Assembly (NCBI GenBank): GCA_902799685.1
Contig: CADCBO010000005.1
Span: 62,001 to 126,000, forward strand
Length of the DNA: 64,000 nucleotides
Direction: 5' to 3'
From: an uncultured Bacteroidales bacterium
Lineage (GTDB): Bacteria > Bacteroidota > Bacteroidia > Bacteroidales > Bacteroidaceae
The notes under the pieces: generated by a model
The model's input: only the letters and a program-made list of their open reading frames with translations
Databases searched by the model: none
Told to the model about the DNA's origin: nothing
Shown here: positions 8,777 to 17,077 of the stretch, one piece after another
Layout of the letters: each line of letters opens with the position of its first letter
Position numbering within the stretch: the stretch's first letter is position 1
Position numbers and translations under genes: made by a program

Positions 8777-8823
8777 TAAAGGTCGCCGATGGCGGCCTTT
8801 TTGTATGTGGAGCATGTGGGACC
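8777..8823. repeat. Second copy of the tRNA-3'-end hairpin unit
   Basis: The stretch AGGTCGCCGATGGCGGCCT, then TTTTTGTATGTGGAGCATGT and GGGACC, repeats the arrangement at about 8685-8732 roughly 92 bp downstream. Two other small hairpins (GTTTCC/GGAAAC and CGGCC/GGCCG) lie between them. No gene is supported in 8679-8940. Confidence 0.6.
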
Positions 8824-8940
8824 CTGCAGTGAACTACAACAATGGGAAAAATTATATTATTTCAGTTTATATGCACACATTATGAAAAATAATTGCTATG
8901 TTTACGGCTAAATATTGTCTTATTAATGCTTTATGAGATT

Positions 8941-10968
8941 ATGAAAAAGTTTAAATTCCTTGTAGGAATGGTTGCAGCAGTTATGTTCAGCCTGACCTAC
9001 ACATCATGTGACAAAGTGGAAGATCTTGTTGATAATTCACAGGAAAACGTTTCTGGTGATGAGGCTTTCCTTCCAAAAGCTTTTGCCGACAAGGAAGTAG
9101 CTGCATGGTATTCTTGGACTGAAAAGGATAAGGACAAGACCAAGACAGAAGCTGTTTTTCTGTTTAAGGACAACACTTTCGTAGTCACCAAGAACAAGGT
9201 CTATTCAAAAGAGGACGGCCGTAGCCCCGAGCGTGAGATAGAGGCTGTAGGGCAATATAGTTTGATTGAGGGTGACTTTACCAACGGAAAGGCTTCTGTT
9301 GTGATTTCTGATGGCAGAACAATGACCGTAGTTATTAAAGACGGCAAGTTGACTACCGAAATGGGAGATGAGGTATTTACTAAGCAGGATAACGCAAAAC
9401 TCCCCAAGGCTACCGATCCCACCGGAAATAACAACCAGGGCGGTAACAACAACCAGAATAATGGCATGGAGGCCTTCTTGCCGACCGCATTTGCAAACAA
9501 GACCTTATCCGGATGGTACTCATATGGAGGTAAGATGTCAGACTCCGGGTATGACATAAAATTTGTGGCAGCAATCTATTTCTTTGATGACAACACTTAT
9601 GTTGCTACCAGCAATATGTTGTTATCGGGTCCGAATGGTGAATACCCGCAGCGTACAATAGTAGCCAGCGGATCATACAGAATTATAGAGGGTAACCTGA
9701 ATACCGGTAAGATAGAAATAACTATCAATGCAAGCACAAGCATAACGGTTGAAATAGAAAACGGACAGTTGAAGACTATAGAAGAAGGAGAAACTGTCAT
9801 ATATACCAAGCAGGATAATTCCAAACTACCCGAACCCTCCGAGCCCACAGAAAACGGCAACCAAGGTGGTGGCTATCAGGACGAACAGGGCCCGGCTTTC
9901 TTCCCAAACACATATGACATCAATAATGTTGTTGCATGGTACTCATATACTGAGTCGGAACCCATGGAGACAAGAGTTGAGGCTGTATTCCTGTTGGAAG
10001 ACGGTACTGTGTTAGTTACTGAGCACAAGATATTTGAACAAAGTACGCAAATGCCAGATGATCGTAATATTTTTGTTATAGGTTCATACACCCTTTCTGG
10101 CGACTATGACAATGGTACAGCAGATGTAATCATTAGTGAGGGATATTTTGAAGTGGGAAGTAAGAAAAACATAACCATTACTAATGGTAGTCTTGTATTT
10201 GAATATAACAACAATTTGGTGTACACAAGGCGTGAACTTAAGGATCTTCCTGAACCGCTTGAGCCCAGAAACCAGGGTGGTGGCAATCAGGGGGGTAATG
10301 GTGACATTACCGGTAACTCCATCTATGGAACATGGGTAGAAGACCTGGCAAATCCCTATGGTACACTTACCCTCAACTCAAACGGTAAAGGTACATTGTG
10401 GGAAGAAGATTTTGATTTCACTTACCAAGACGGTATCCTTATCTATGACCAAGAGTCTAAATATCAGATTACTATAGATGGAGACGTCATGACCTGGGCG
10501 TATATCGATGAAGAATACGGTCCAATGGAACCACAAGTATGGTACAGGTCCAACGGCTCATTTGATAAAAAAGTTTCAACAGGCCGCTGGAATGGGTTAA
10601 TGGGTGATGACGAGTCCGATTATGGAATAGTTTATTTCTTTTATGAAAACGAGGTCGAGTTTTACGTCATTGCCTGGGGTGAACAGTTCAAGGGCTCATA
10701 CACTCATGAAGGTGGTGTCATCAACTTCAGTCTCAGAGAAGGTTATAACGCAAGGATTGGCGATGCAGAGAGCTGGAGCTGGGAAGCCGGCAATCTTGAC
10801 CCTGAGACACTTAGACTCACAGAGGGTTATGAATGGAGGCAGATGGACAGTGAGGTCTTAAGTGAGCGCAAGCAGGAATTAGAAAAATTCACTTTTGCCT
10901 TAGTATCTGACGTCAAAGCATACGGAGGTCTGTTTGGCCGCTCCATGACCATAGTAAAAGCCAAATAA
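8941..10968 (+). CDS. Lipoprotein with three internal repeats and a distinct C-terminal domain, unknown function
   Basis: 675 aa from the ATG at 8941. The frame opens at 8893, but this start gives a clean lipoprotein signal, MKKFKF...YTSC with Cys23. Three homologous units of about 125-135 residues follow. Each starts A-F-[LF]-P-x-[AT]-[FY]-x-[DN]-x-x-x-x-x-W-Y-S-[WY], has a V-F-L-[FL]-x-[DE]-[DN] or I-Y-F-F-D-D-N strand and ends with a K-Q-D-N-[AS]-K-L-P-x-[AP] type segment. Gly/Asn/Gln-rich linkers separate them. The last 210 residues start SIYGTWVEDLANPYGTLTLN and look like a lipocalin-like beta domain. I do not recognise the repeat family. It stands alone and ends beside repeat A2. Confidence 0.8.
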   Translation: MKKFKFLVGMVAAVMFSLTYTSCDKVEDLVDNSQENVSGDEAFLPKAFADKEVAAWYSWTEKDKDKTKTEAVFLFKDNTFVVTKNKVYSKEDGRSPEREIEAVGQYSLIEGDFTNGKASVVISDGRTMTVVIKDGKLTTEMGDEVFTKQDNAKLPKATDPTGNNNQGGNNNQNNGMEAFLPTAFANKTLSGWYSYGGKMSDSGYDIKFVAAIYFFDDNTYVATSNMLLSGPNGEYPQRTIVASGSYRIIEGNLNTGKIEITINASTSITVEIENGQLKTIEEGETVIYTKQDNSKLPEPSEPTENGNQGGGYQDEQGPAFFPNTYDINNVVAWYSYTESEPMETRVEAVFLLEDGTVLVTEHKIFEQSTQMPDDRNIFVIGSYTLSGDYDNGTADVIISEGYFEVGSKKNITITNGSLVFEYNNNLVYTRRELKDLPEPLEPRNQGGGNQGGNGDITGNSIYGTWVEDLANPYGTLTLNSNGKGTLWEEDFDFTYQDGILIYDQESKYQITIDGDVMTWAYIDEEYGPMEPQVWYRSNGSFDKKVSTGRWNGLMGDDESDYGIVYFFYENEVEFYVIAWGEQFKGSYTHEGGVINFSLREGYNARIGDAESWSWEAGNLDPETLRLTEGYEWRQMDSEVLSERKQELEKFTFALVSDVKAYGGLFGRSMTIVKAK

Positions 10969-10984
10969 CACATTGGCAGATTAA

Positions 10985-11025
10985 AAAAACGTGCAAAAGG
11001 GGACAGACCCCTTTTGCACGTTTTT
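10985..11025. repeat. Family A palindrome A2 (GGGGACAG type), short form
   Basis: A perfect 18-bp stem (10985-11002 and 11008-11025) with loop ACAGA; the core reads GGGGACAGACCCC. T runs on both strands mean it could also end transcription of the lipoprotein gene. It ends only 4 bp before the mnmA -7 element. Confidence 0.85.
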
Positions 11026-11028
11026 GTT

Positions 11029-11036
11029 TACCTTTG
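11029..11036 (+). promoter_or_regulatory. Predicted -7 element for mnmA (TACCTTTG)
   Basis: An exact TAnnTTTG match that ends 4 bp before the ATG at 11041. Transcription would start at or just past that codon, implying a leaderless mRNA or a slightly later true start. Confidence 0.5.
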
Positions 11037-11040
11037 CAGC

Positions 11041-12423
11041 ATGAAAGTGTGTGTTGGTCTTTCGGGAGGCGTGGACTCCAGCGTGGCGGCTCTGCTGTTG
11101 AAGCAGCAGGGGTATGATGTGTTTGCCATGTTCATGCAGAACTGGCATGACACTGAGGGTACGCTGCACGGTGACTGCGAGTGGGAAGAGGACCGCCTGG
11201 TGGCCGAGATGGTGGCCAAGAAGATAGGCATACCTTTTCACTTTGTGGACCTTAGCCAGGAGTACCGACGCCGCGTGGTGGATTATATGTTCAGCGAATA
11301 CGAGCAGGGCCGCACGCCCAATCCGGATGTTCTCTGCAACCGCGAGATAAAGTTTGATGCTTTTCTGGACGCAGCACTCAATCTGGGTGCCGATATGGTG
11401 GCTACGGGGCATTACTGCCGCAAGGAGACCATAGAAAGCCCTGACGGCAAACCCATCTATCGCATATTTGAGGGTGTTGATCCCGGCAAGGACCAGAGCT
11501 ATTTCCTGTGTCAGCTTAACCAGGAACAGCTTTCTAAGGCCCTCTTCCCGGTAGGCCATCTGCTCAAGAAAGAAGTACGTAAGATTGCAGCCGATGCAGG
11601 CCTTCCATCGGCCACTAAGAAAGACTCTCAGGGAATCTGTTTTGTGGGCAAGGTGGATCTGCCGGAATTTCTTAAGCAGAAGCTCAAGAGCGTTGAGGGC
11701 AACATTGTTGAGGTTTATCCCGAATTCTACACCAGCAATCCGCATTACAGGTTCCAGCAGGAGACGCTTTCAGGCCTTACCGTGGGTGGAGTTCAGGCTA
11801 ATCTGGTGACCGGATACATAAGCGAGGACAAGTGCACCAATACGCTCAGCTCCAACAGTTATGACCCTGACAAGATTGCTGCACTGGATGACGGAACTTT
11901 AGAACGTCTGGCCACTCCGTATCGTTACGATTCCATAAAGTTTATAACTGAGACCTACCGCTCAGGCCGCAAGCACGTTAAGAAAACCCGATACAAGGCC
12001 AATCCCTGGGGTAAGATAATAGGTATGCATGACGGTGCGCAGTTCTTTACCATCGGCCAGCGCCATGGTCTGAACGTGGGCGGGCATGATGATTCGCTGT
12101 TCGTAATTGCCACCGATATAGAGAACAACGTGGTCTATGCGGGCGAAGGCCACACCCACCCCGGCCTGTCACGCAGCTGCCTGAAAATAGCATCGGGACA
12201 GATTCACTGGATCCGTCCCGACCTTATTATGAATGATGGCCAGGTGCGTCGTTACCGCGTGCGCATCCGCTATCGCCAGCCTTTGCAGGATGCCTGGCTC
12301 ATACAGCGCAGCAGCGGGCTATACATACTTTTTGACGAGCCTCAACGCGGAATTACTCCCGGACAGTTTGCAGTTTGGTACGCCGCTGAAGATGAGATGC
12401 TGGGCTCCGGCGTCATAAAATAA
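11041..12423 (+). CDS. mnmA: tRNA-specific 2-thiouridylase MnmA
   Basis: 460 aa from ATG 11041; the frame is open to 11014, but family homology begins at MKVCVGLSGG. MnmA thiolates U34 of tRNA-Lys, -Glu and -Gln. The PP-loop LSGGVDSS (residues 7-14), catalytic Cys99 (DVLCNREIKF) and Cys200 (SQGICFVGK) match E. coli Cys102 and Cys199. The region between Cys200 and the FFTIGQRHGL motif (about residue 335) is about 135 residues, against about 45 in E. coli, so it carries an insertion of about 90 residues, partly Tyr/Lys-rich. Bacteroidales often have two paralogues. The stop TAA abuts repeat B1. Confidence 0.93.
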   Translation: MKVCVGLSGGVDSSVAALLLKQQGYDVFAMFMQNWHDTEGTLHGDCEWEEDRLVAEMVAKKIGIPFHFVDLSQEYRRRVVDYMFSEYEQGRTPNPDVLCNREIKFDAFLDAALNLGADMVATGHYCRKETIESPDGKPIYRIFEGVDPGKDQSYFLCQLNQEQLSKALFPVGHLLKKEVRKIAADAGLPSATKKDSQGICFVGKVDLPEFLKQKLKSVEGNIVEVYPEFYTSNPHYRFQQETLSGLTVGGVQANLVTGYISEDKCTNTLSSNSYDPDKIAALDDGTLERLATPYRYDSIKFITETYRSGRKHVKKTRYKANPWGKIIGMHDGAQFFTIGQRHGLNVGGHDDSLFVIATDIENNVVYAGEGHTHPGLSRSCLKIASGQIHWIRPDLIMNDGQVRRYRVRIRYRQPLQDAWLIQRSSGLYILFDEPQRGITPGQFAVWYAAEDEMLGSGVIK

Positions 12424-12554
12424 TTGACAATTGAAAATTGACAATTGAGAATTATAAAAAGGGTTCGGAAATGATTTCCGAGCCCTTTTTAATGACGCGG
12501 GTTTACGCAGGTTCTGCGTATTAATTGTCAATTGTCAATTTTCAATTATCAATT
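12422..12554. repeat. Family B repeat B1 (AATTGA-rich arms)
   Basis: The left arm 12422-12454 consists of repeated AATTGA[CA] units and the right arm 12521-12554 is roughly its inverted copy. Inside are a strong terminator hairpin and the motif TTTACGCAGGTTCTGCGTA, which is also present in B5. The arm begins within the mnmA stop codon (TAATTG). Confidence 0.8.
12456..12490 (+). terminator. Rho-independent terminator after mnmA
   Basis: A stem of about 16 bp (AAAAAGGGTTCGGAAAT / ATTTCCGAGCCCTTTTT, one mismatch), symmetric, so it can serve both mnmA and the convergent phosphorylase gene. Confidence 0.85.
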
Positions 12555-12570
12555 TGTTATGTGAAGTGGT

Positions 12571-15135
12571 TCAATAGAACCATTTCACATAACAGAAGTC
12601 CTGACGGTGAGGCAGGTCAGCATTCTTGGGATACATGCGGTAAGTAACCTTGAACGAACCCGGGAAATCATTCTTGACGCTGCCATGGAACGTGTAGAGG
12701 TTGCCCTCGCGCTTGACAAGCTCAAGCGGTATGATGCGCTGCAGTTTCTCGGCGCCATCGGCATCATTGCCTATCACAACCATCTCAACGCCTACAGCAT
12801 CGTCCAGACCCTTCTCATCAATCACATACTCCACATCGTAGTACTTGCCGGTCTCAAACAGGCCCTCCTTGAGTGAATCGGCCTTGCGTGAGCTTATCAC
12901 CTCTATTGAATCCCAACGCTCTGCCACAATCTCCTTCCATGCGGCAATCTCCTTGGCCTTTGCATAGTCATTGGCCTGCAGATAGTGTGAGCGCTCGGCC
13001 ATCTTGCAGTAGAACTTGCTGAAATAGTCATCAAGCTGACGCTTCATAGTATAATGGGGAGCAATCTGGGCTATGGAGTTCTTCATTGTCGATACCCATC
13101 CCTCGGATATGCCCTCGGCGTTCTTGTTGTAGTACAGCGGCAGTATCTCGTTCTCCAGCAGGCTGTAGATGGTAGCGGCATCCAGCTGGTCCTGATAGCT
13201 CTGGTTCTGATAGGTACGCTTGTCGGTAAGAGCCCAACCGGCACCCTCGCGATAGCCCTCGTACCACCAGCCGTCCAGCACTGAGAAGTTCACCACACCG
13301 TTCATCAGAGCCTTCTCACCCGATGTACCCGATGCCTCAAGAGGCCTGGTGGGAGTGTTCAGCCAGATGTCAACGCCCGATACAAGACGACGTGCCAGAT
13401 GCATGTCATAGTTCTCCAGGAAAATGATCTTACCCAGGAACTCCGGACGGCGGCTGATGTCGATAATCTGCTTGATAAGTCCCTGACCTGCACCATCATG
13501 CGGATGAGCCTTACCGGTAAAGAAGAACTGCACCGGATAGTCAGGGTTGTTCACTATCTTGGCCAGACGGTCCAGATCAGTAAAGAGCAGATGTGCACGC
13601 TTGTATGTAGCGAATCGGCGGCCGAAACCTATTGTCAGGGCATTGGGATTGATCTTCTCCATCAGAGACATGATGCGTGAGGGATCACCCTGGTTCTTGA
13701 GCCAGCTGTCCTTGAACTGCTGACGGATAAAGTCTATCAGCTGCTTCTTAAGGTCATTGTGCAGGTCCCAGATAACCTTATCGGGAACCTTATAGATATC
13801 CTCCCACATCTTCTCATTAGACTGGTCTGAGAGGAATTTCTTGTCGAAATACTTGGCATAAAGAGCCTGCCACTCCTTGGCTGCCCAGGTAGGCATGTGA
13901 ACGCCGTTGGTCACGTAACCCACGTGGCTCTCCTCGGGATAGTAGCCTTTCCAGATTCCAGAGAACATCTTCTTGGACACCTCGCCGTGCAACCAGCTGA
14001 CGCCGTTAACCTCCTGGCAGGTGTTGCATGCGAATGTTGACATGCAGAAACGTTCACCCGGATCGCCCGGATTGGTGCGACCCATATCCATAAGCTCGGC
14101 CCATGAAATGCCCAGCTGCTGTGCGTAACCGCCCATATACTTGCCGAACAGGCCCTCATCAAAGTAGTCATGACCTGCGGGTACCGGGGTATGAACGGTG
14201 TAGAGTGACGATGCACGAACCACCTCCATTGCCTGGTTGAAAGTGAGACCCTGCTTTACATACTGGGTCAAGCGGTACAGATTGCACAGTGCGGCGTGAC
14301 CCTCATTGCAGTGGTAGATATCCTTCTTTATGCCCAGGGCCTCAAGGGTAAGCATACCGCCTATGCCCAGAAGAATCTCCTGTTTAAGACGGTTCTCCCA
14401 GTCACCGCCGTAGAGCTGTGACGTGATGGGACGGTCATAATCGCTGTTCATGTCTATATCGGTATCCATCAGGTACAGAGGCACGCGGCCTACGTTTACC
14501 CTCCAGATAGCGGCATAAACGGTGTAGTTGATATAAGGAACGGCAATGGTCAGAGGCTGTCCCTGCTTGTCATAGACGCGCTCCAGAGGCAGGGTGTTGA
14601 AATCCTGCGGCTCGTAGTTTGCTATCTGCTGGCCGTCCATGGAAAGAGTCTGGGTAAAGTATCCGTGACGATACAGGAAACCCACACCGCACATATCCAC
14701 GTTGCTGTCGCTGGCCTCTTTCATGTAGTCACCGGCCAGAACACCCAGACCGCCTGAGTATATCTTGAGCACATGGGTCAGGCCGTACTCCATGCAGAAG
14801 TAGGCCACTGACGGACGCTTGGCATCGGGCTTAACGTCCATATAGTTGCGGAATTTGTAATAAATTGCATTCATATTGTCCAGGAACAGCTGGTCCTTAG
14901 ACAGTTCCTCCAGCTTGTCATAACCTAAGCGCTGGAGCATCATGATAGGATTGTGGCGCACTTCACTCCACATATCGGGGTTGATGTTCTTGAACAGGGC
15001 CTTTGCGTCCTCGTTCCATACCCACCAGATGTTGTGTGCCAACTCGTCAAGTTTCTGCAAAGCCTCGGGCACGCTGGATTTCACATAAATGTCGCGCCAT
15101 GAAGGCTGGTTTGAATTGCTTGCTTTAATCTTCAT
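12571..15135 (-). CDS. glgP: Alpha-glucan (glycogen) phosphorylase, GT35
   Basis: 854 aa, cytosolic. It releases glucose 1-phosphate from glycogen using a pyridoxal phosphate cofactor. The N-terminal [14 protein letters not shown] and the [10 protein letters not shown] segments are typical of the bacterial alpha-glucan phosphorylase subtype (TIGR02094-like), which is longer than the maltodextrin-phosphorylase type at its N-terminus. The PLP lysine is Lys608 in [14 protein letters not shown]; the residue before it is Glu where many relatives have Met or Asn. The gene lies downstream of the glycogen synthase gene on the same strand, 66 bp away, with repeat A3 in the gap. Confidence 0.93.
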   Translation of the reverse strand: MKIKASNSNQPSWRDIYVKSSVPEALQKLDELAHNIWWVWNEDAKALFKNINPDMWSEVRHNPIMMLQRLGYDKLEELSKDQLFLDNMNAIYYKFRNYMDVKPDAKRPSVAYFCMEYGLTHVLKIYSGGLGVLAGDYMKEASDSNVDMCGVGFLYRHGYFTQTLSMDGQQIANYEPQDFNTLPLERVYDKQGQPLTIAVPYINYTVYAAIWRVNVGRVPLYLMDTDIDMNSDYDRPITSQLYGGDWENRLKQEILLGIGGMLTLEALGIKKDIYHCNEGHAALCNLYRLTQYVKQGLTFNQAMEVVRASSLYTVHTPVPAGHDYFDEGLFGKYMGGYAQQLGISWAELMDMGRTNPGDPGERFCMSTFACNTCQEVNGVSWLHGEVSKKMFSGIWKGYYPEESHVGYVTNGVHMPTWAAKEWQALYAKYFDKKFLSDQSNEKMWEDIYKVPDKVIWDLHNDLKKQLIDFIRQQFKDSWLKNQGDPSRIMSLMEKINPNALTIGFGRRFATYKRAHLLFTDLDRLAKIVNNPDYPVQFFFTGKAHPHDGAGQGLIKQIIDISRRPEFLGKIIFLENYDMHLARRLVSGVDIWLNTPTRPLEASGTSGEKALMNGVVNFSVLDGWWYEGYREGAGWALTDKRTYQNQSYQDQLDAATIYSLLENEILPLYYNKNAEGISEGWVSTMKNSIAQIAPHYTMKRQLDDYFSKFYCKMAERSHYLQANDYAKAKEIAAWKEIVAERWDSIEVISSRKADSLKEGLFETGKYYDVEYVIDEKGLDDAVGVEMVVIGNDADGAEKLQRIIPLELVKREGNLYTFHGSVKNDFPGSFKVTYRMYPKNADLPHRQDFCYVKWFY

Positions 15136-15161
15136 ATATCTCGTTTCACAAAAAAATGTTC

Positions 15162-15245
15162 AAAATGATACAAAAGGGGACAGGCCCCAATTGTACTTTT
15201 TTTAAAAATGATACAATTGGGGCCTGTCCCCTTTTGTATCATTTT
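15162..15245. repeat. Family A palindrome A3 (GGGGACAG type), 34-bp arms
   Basis: Perfect arms 15162-15195 and 15212-15245 with core AAAAGGGGACAGGCCCC. The right arm is translated as the end of glycogen synthase (KNDTKGDRPQLYHF) and the spacer supplies its stop codon. It sits between two genes of one pathway. Confidence 0.9.
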
Positions 15246-16899
15246 TGCTGATGGCAAAGCTGTAGGCCTCCAGGTAGTACTTGATAAAGTGCTTCCAGAG
15301 AGCCTTCTGGGCAATCTTGCCGGCTTTCTGACGGATTGCATCACGTTCAGCGGCACTCATCCCTACCCACTTCTCAATCTGCAGGCTGATATCGGCCGAT
15401 GCATCATTCCAGTTGCTGTCGGTGCGATGCACAACTTTTACGCCGTCCTCAAGCTCAGCATCGTGCTTGAGCACCGTATTCACCCAGAGTCCGAATCCTG
15501 CCAGGTCCGATGTCACCGTAGGCACATGGAAAGCGGCACTCTCCAGCGGAGTGTAACCCCAGGGCTCGTAGTATGACGGGAACACAGCCAGGTCCTGACC
15601 TATTAGCAGGTCGTAATATGAACGGTTGAAAATACCGTCATTGCCGTCCAGATAGCACGGCACGAACAGCACCTTTATGTTGTCTTCAGGTGCGTTGCGG
15701 AATCCCATAGTCTGCAGAGTGCAGAGCACACGATCTTCGGCCATGTTGTGCAGCCAGTGCGTGGTGAGCGGCATCGGAAGCGGTGTCTTGCCGGTATCGT
15801 GCATCAGGACTCGGTCCTGAAGGTCGCGGCGCGGCTCCATGACCCATGCAGGCACGTTAATGAGCGCCAATATATGGGCATCACCTGTCTTGCGGCTATC
15901 ACGCAGATGGCGCAGGGACTCCAGGAACAGGTCAATGCCCTTGTTGCGGAACTCATAGCGGCCGCCTGTAGCCACAATCACGGTCTCATCGCCCCACCCT
16001 GTTCCGAACAGCTTGTTCGTTACGTTCAGGATGCACTTGCGGGCATCGCGACGGGCTGCATCGAACTTGTCGGGGGCAGGCAGGAAGCCGTCCTCAAAGC
16101 CGTTCACGGTCACCACATCGGGAGTCTTGTCCAGAAGCTGCGTGCATTCACGTGCAGTAATATCACTCACAGTGGTAAAGCAATCCACCTGGTGTGCCGT
16201 CTGCTTTTCAATGGAGTGCTTGGACTCCATGTTCAGCTCACGGGCCATCTGGTCGCCGTTATAACCGTTAAAGTACTCATACAGGGCCTTGCCGTTGCCG
16301 CATATGGAGCGGCCTATTGATGTGGCATGCGTGGTGAATACCGTCGATATCTGCGGGATGTAATGCTTAAGGAACAGCGCGCCCAGACCCGTCATCCACT
16401 CATGAGCGTGGTAAATGACAGTGTCATTGGGACTTATATTGAAATTATAGAAGCTCTTCACGGCCATTGCAGCGGCGTATGAGAACATCGATGCCTCATC
16501 GTAATCACCGTATGCATGCATTGAATCCACATGGAACAGTTCCCAGGCGCGGCCGTAGATGCTGTTCTTCATGGAGTAGTTGGCCATGAAATCCACCAGG
16601 AACACAATGGGGCGGCCCGGCACATTCCAGTAACCCGTGCGGACGGGTATGCCGTCAGTATCGCGTGCGTAATCCTTCCAGATGGCGTACAGATTCTTGT
16701 CTTCTATAAAAAGCGGATTGTTCTTGCCCTCCCAAACATCGGGGCCTACGTAGATGAGAGTGGCGCCACTCTCTTCCTTGAGCGTCTTGGCCTGGGTGGA
16801 GAGTACCGTGTAAATGCCTCCAATCTTGTTGCAGACCTCCCAGCTCACAGAAAATATGAAATCTGGTTTCCTCTTATTGGTATTTTTGGTACTACCCAT
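15202..16899 (-). CDS. Glycogen synthase, GT3 (eukaryote-like) family
   Basis: 565 aa from ATG 16899. The frame opens at 16929, but a TAACTTTG promoter at 16927-16934 places transcription start downstream of that codon, and an AAAGGAT precedes 16899. It elongates glycogen with nucleotide-sugar glucose. Motifs: SVSWEVCNKIGGIYTVL, YVGPDVWEGKNNP, the VIYHAHEWMTG acceptor segment, TTHATSIGR and the C-terminal PSYYEPWGYTPLES with the two acidic residues of the E-x7-E motif. This matches the GT3 synthases known in Bacteroidota rather than GlgA (GT5). The last 14 codons and the stop come from palindrome A3, so the native C-terminus has been replaced or extended. Confidence 0.9.
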   Translation of the reverse strand: MGSTKNTNKRKPDFIFSVSWEVCNKIGGIYTVLSTQAKTLKEESGATLIYVGPDVWEGKNNPLFIEDKNLYAIWKDYARDTDGIPVRTGYWNVPGRPIVFLVDFMANYSMKNSIYGRAWELFHVDSMHAYGDYDEASMFSYAAAMAVKSFYNFNISPNDTVIYHAHEWMTGLGALFLKHYIPQISTVFTTHATSIGRSICGNGKALYEYFNGYNGDQMARELNMESKHSIEKQTAHQVDCFTTVSDITARECTQLLDKTPDVVTVNGFEDGFLPAPDKFDAARRDARKCILNVTNKLFGTGWGDETVIVATGGRYEFRNKGIDLFLESLRHLRDSRKTGDAHILALINVPAWVMEPRRDLQDRVLMHDTGKTPLPMPLTTHWLHNMAEDRVLCTLQTMGFRNAPEDNIKVLFVPCYLDGNDGIFNRSYYDLLIGQDLAVFPSYYEPWGYTPLESAAFHVPTVTSDLAGFGLWVNTVLKHDAELEDGVKVVHRTDSNWNDASADISLQIEKWVGMSAAERDAIRQKAGKIAQKALWKHFIKYYLEAYSFAISKNDTKGDRPQLYHF

Positions 16900-16926
16900 A
16901 ATCCTTTTTATCAGATTTTCAGGGCG

Positions 16927-16934
16927 CAAAGTTA
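16927..16934 (-). promoter_or_regulatory. Predicted -7 element for glycogen synthase (TAACTTTG)
   Basis: An exact TAnnTTTG match on the minus strand, 27 bp before the ATG at 16899. The -33 region falls inside the AATTGAG repeat B2. Confidence 0.55.
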
Positions 16935-16938
16935 GTTA

Positions 16939-16972
16939 AAATTGAGAATTGAGAATTGAGAATTGAGAATTT
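16939..16972. repeat. Family B repeat B2, single arm
   Basis: Four head-to-tail AATTGAG units without a visible opposite arm. They lie directly behind the glycogen synthase promoter and 11 bp from palindrome A4. Confidence 0.7.
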
Positions 16973-16983
16973 TAACAAACGTG

Positions 16984-17075
16984 CATTTGGAACACATTGG
17001 GGACGGTTCTCTGTGTGTTTACCCAGTCCGAGAGTTTGGAACACACAGAGAACCGTCCCCAATGTGTTCCAAATG
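16984..17075. repeat. Family A palindrome A4 (GGGGACGG type), 36-bp arms
   Basis: Perfect arms 16984-17019 and 17040-17075 with core AACACATTGGGGACGGTTCT. Both the core and the loop (GTTTGGAACACACAG) are nearly the same as in A6 at 42081, which lies at the other end of the PUL. It ends 2 bp after the CotH-like gene. Confidence 0.9.
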
Positions 17076-17077
17076 TG

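Noticed and set aside
8624-8815. A 63-aa minus-strand open frame over tRNA-Ala
   Set aside because: It is antisense to the tRNA and its hairpins, has low-complexity basic sequence and no supporting context.
10985-11025. Palindrome A2 as only an ordinary terminator
   Set aside because: It may terminate, but it shares the GGGGAC(G/A)G core with elements found inside coding regions, so a repeat family is the better description.
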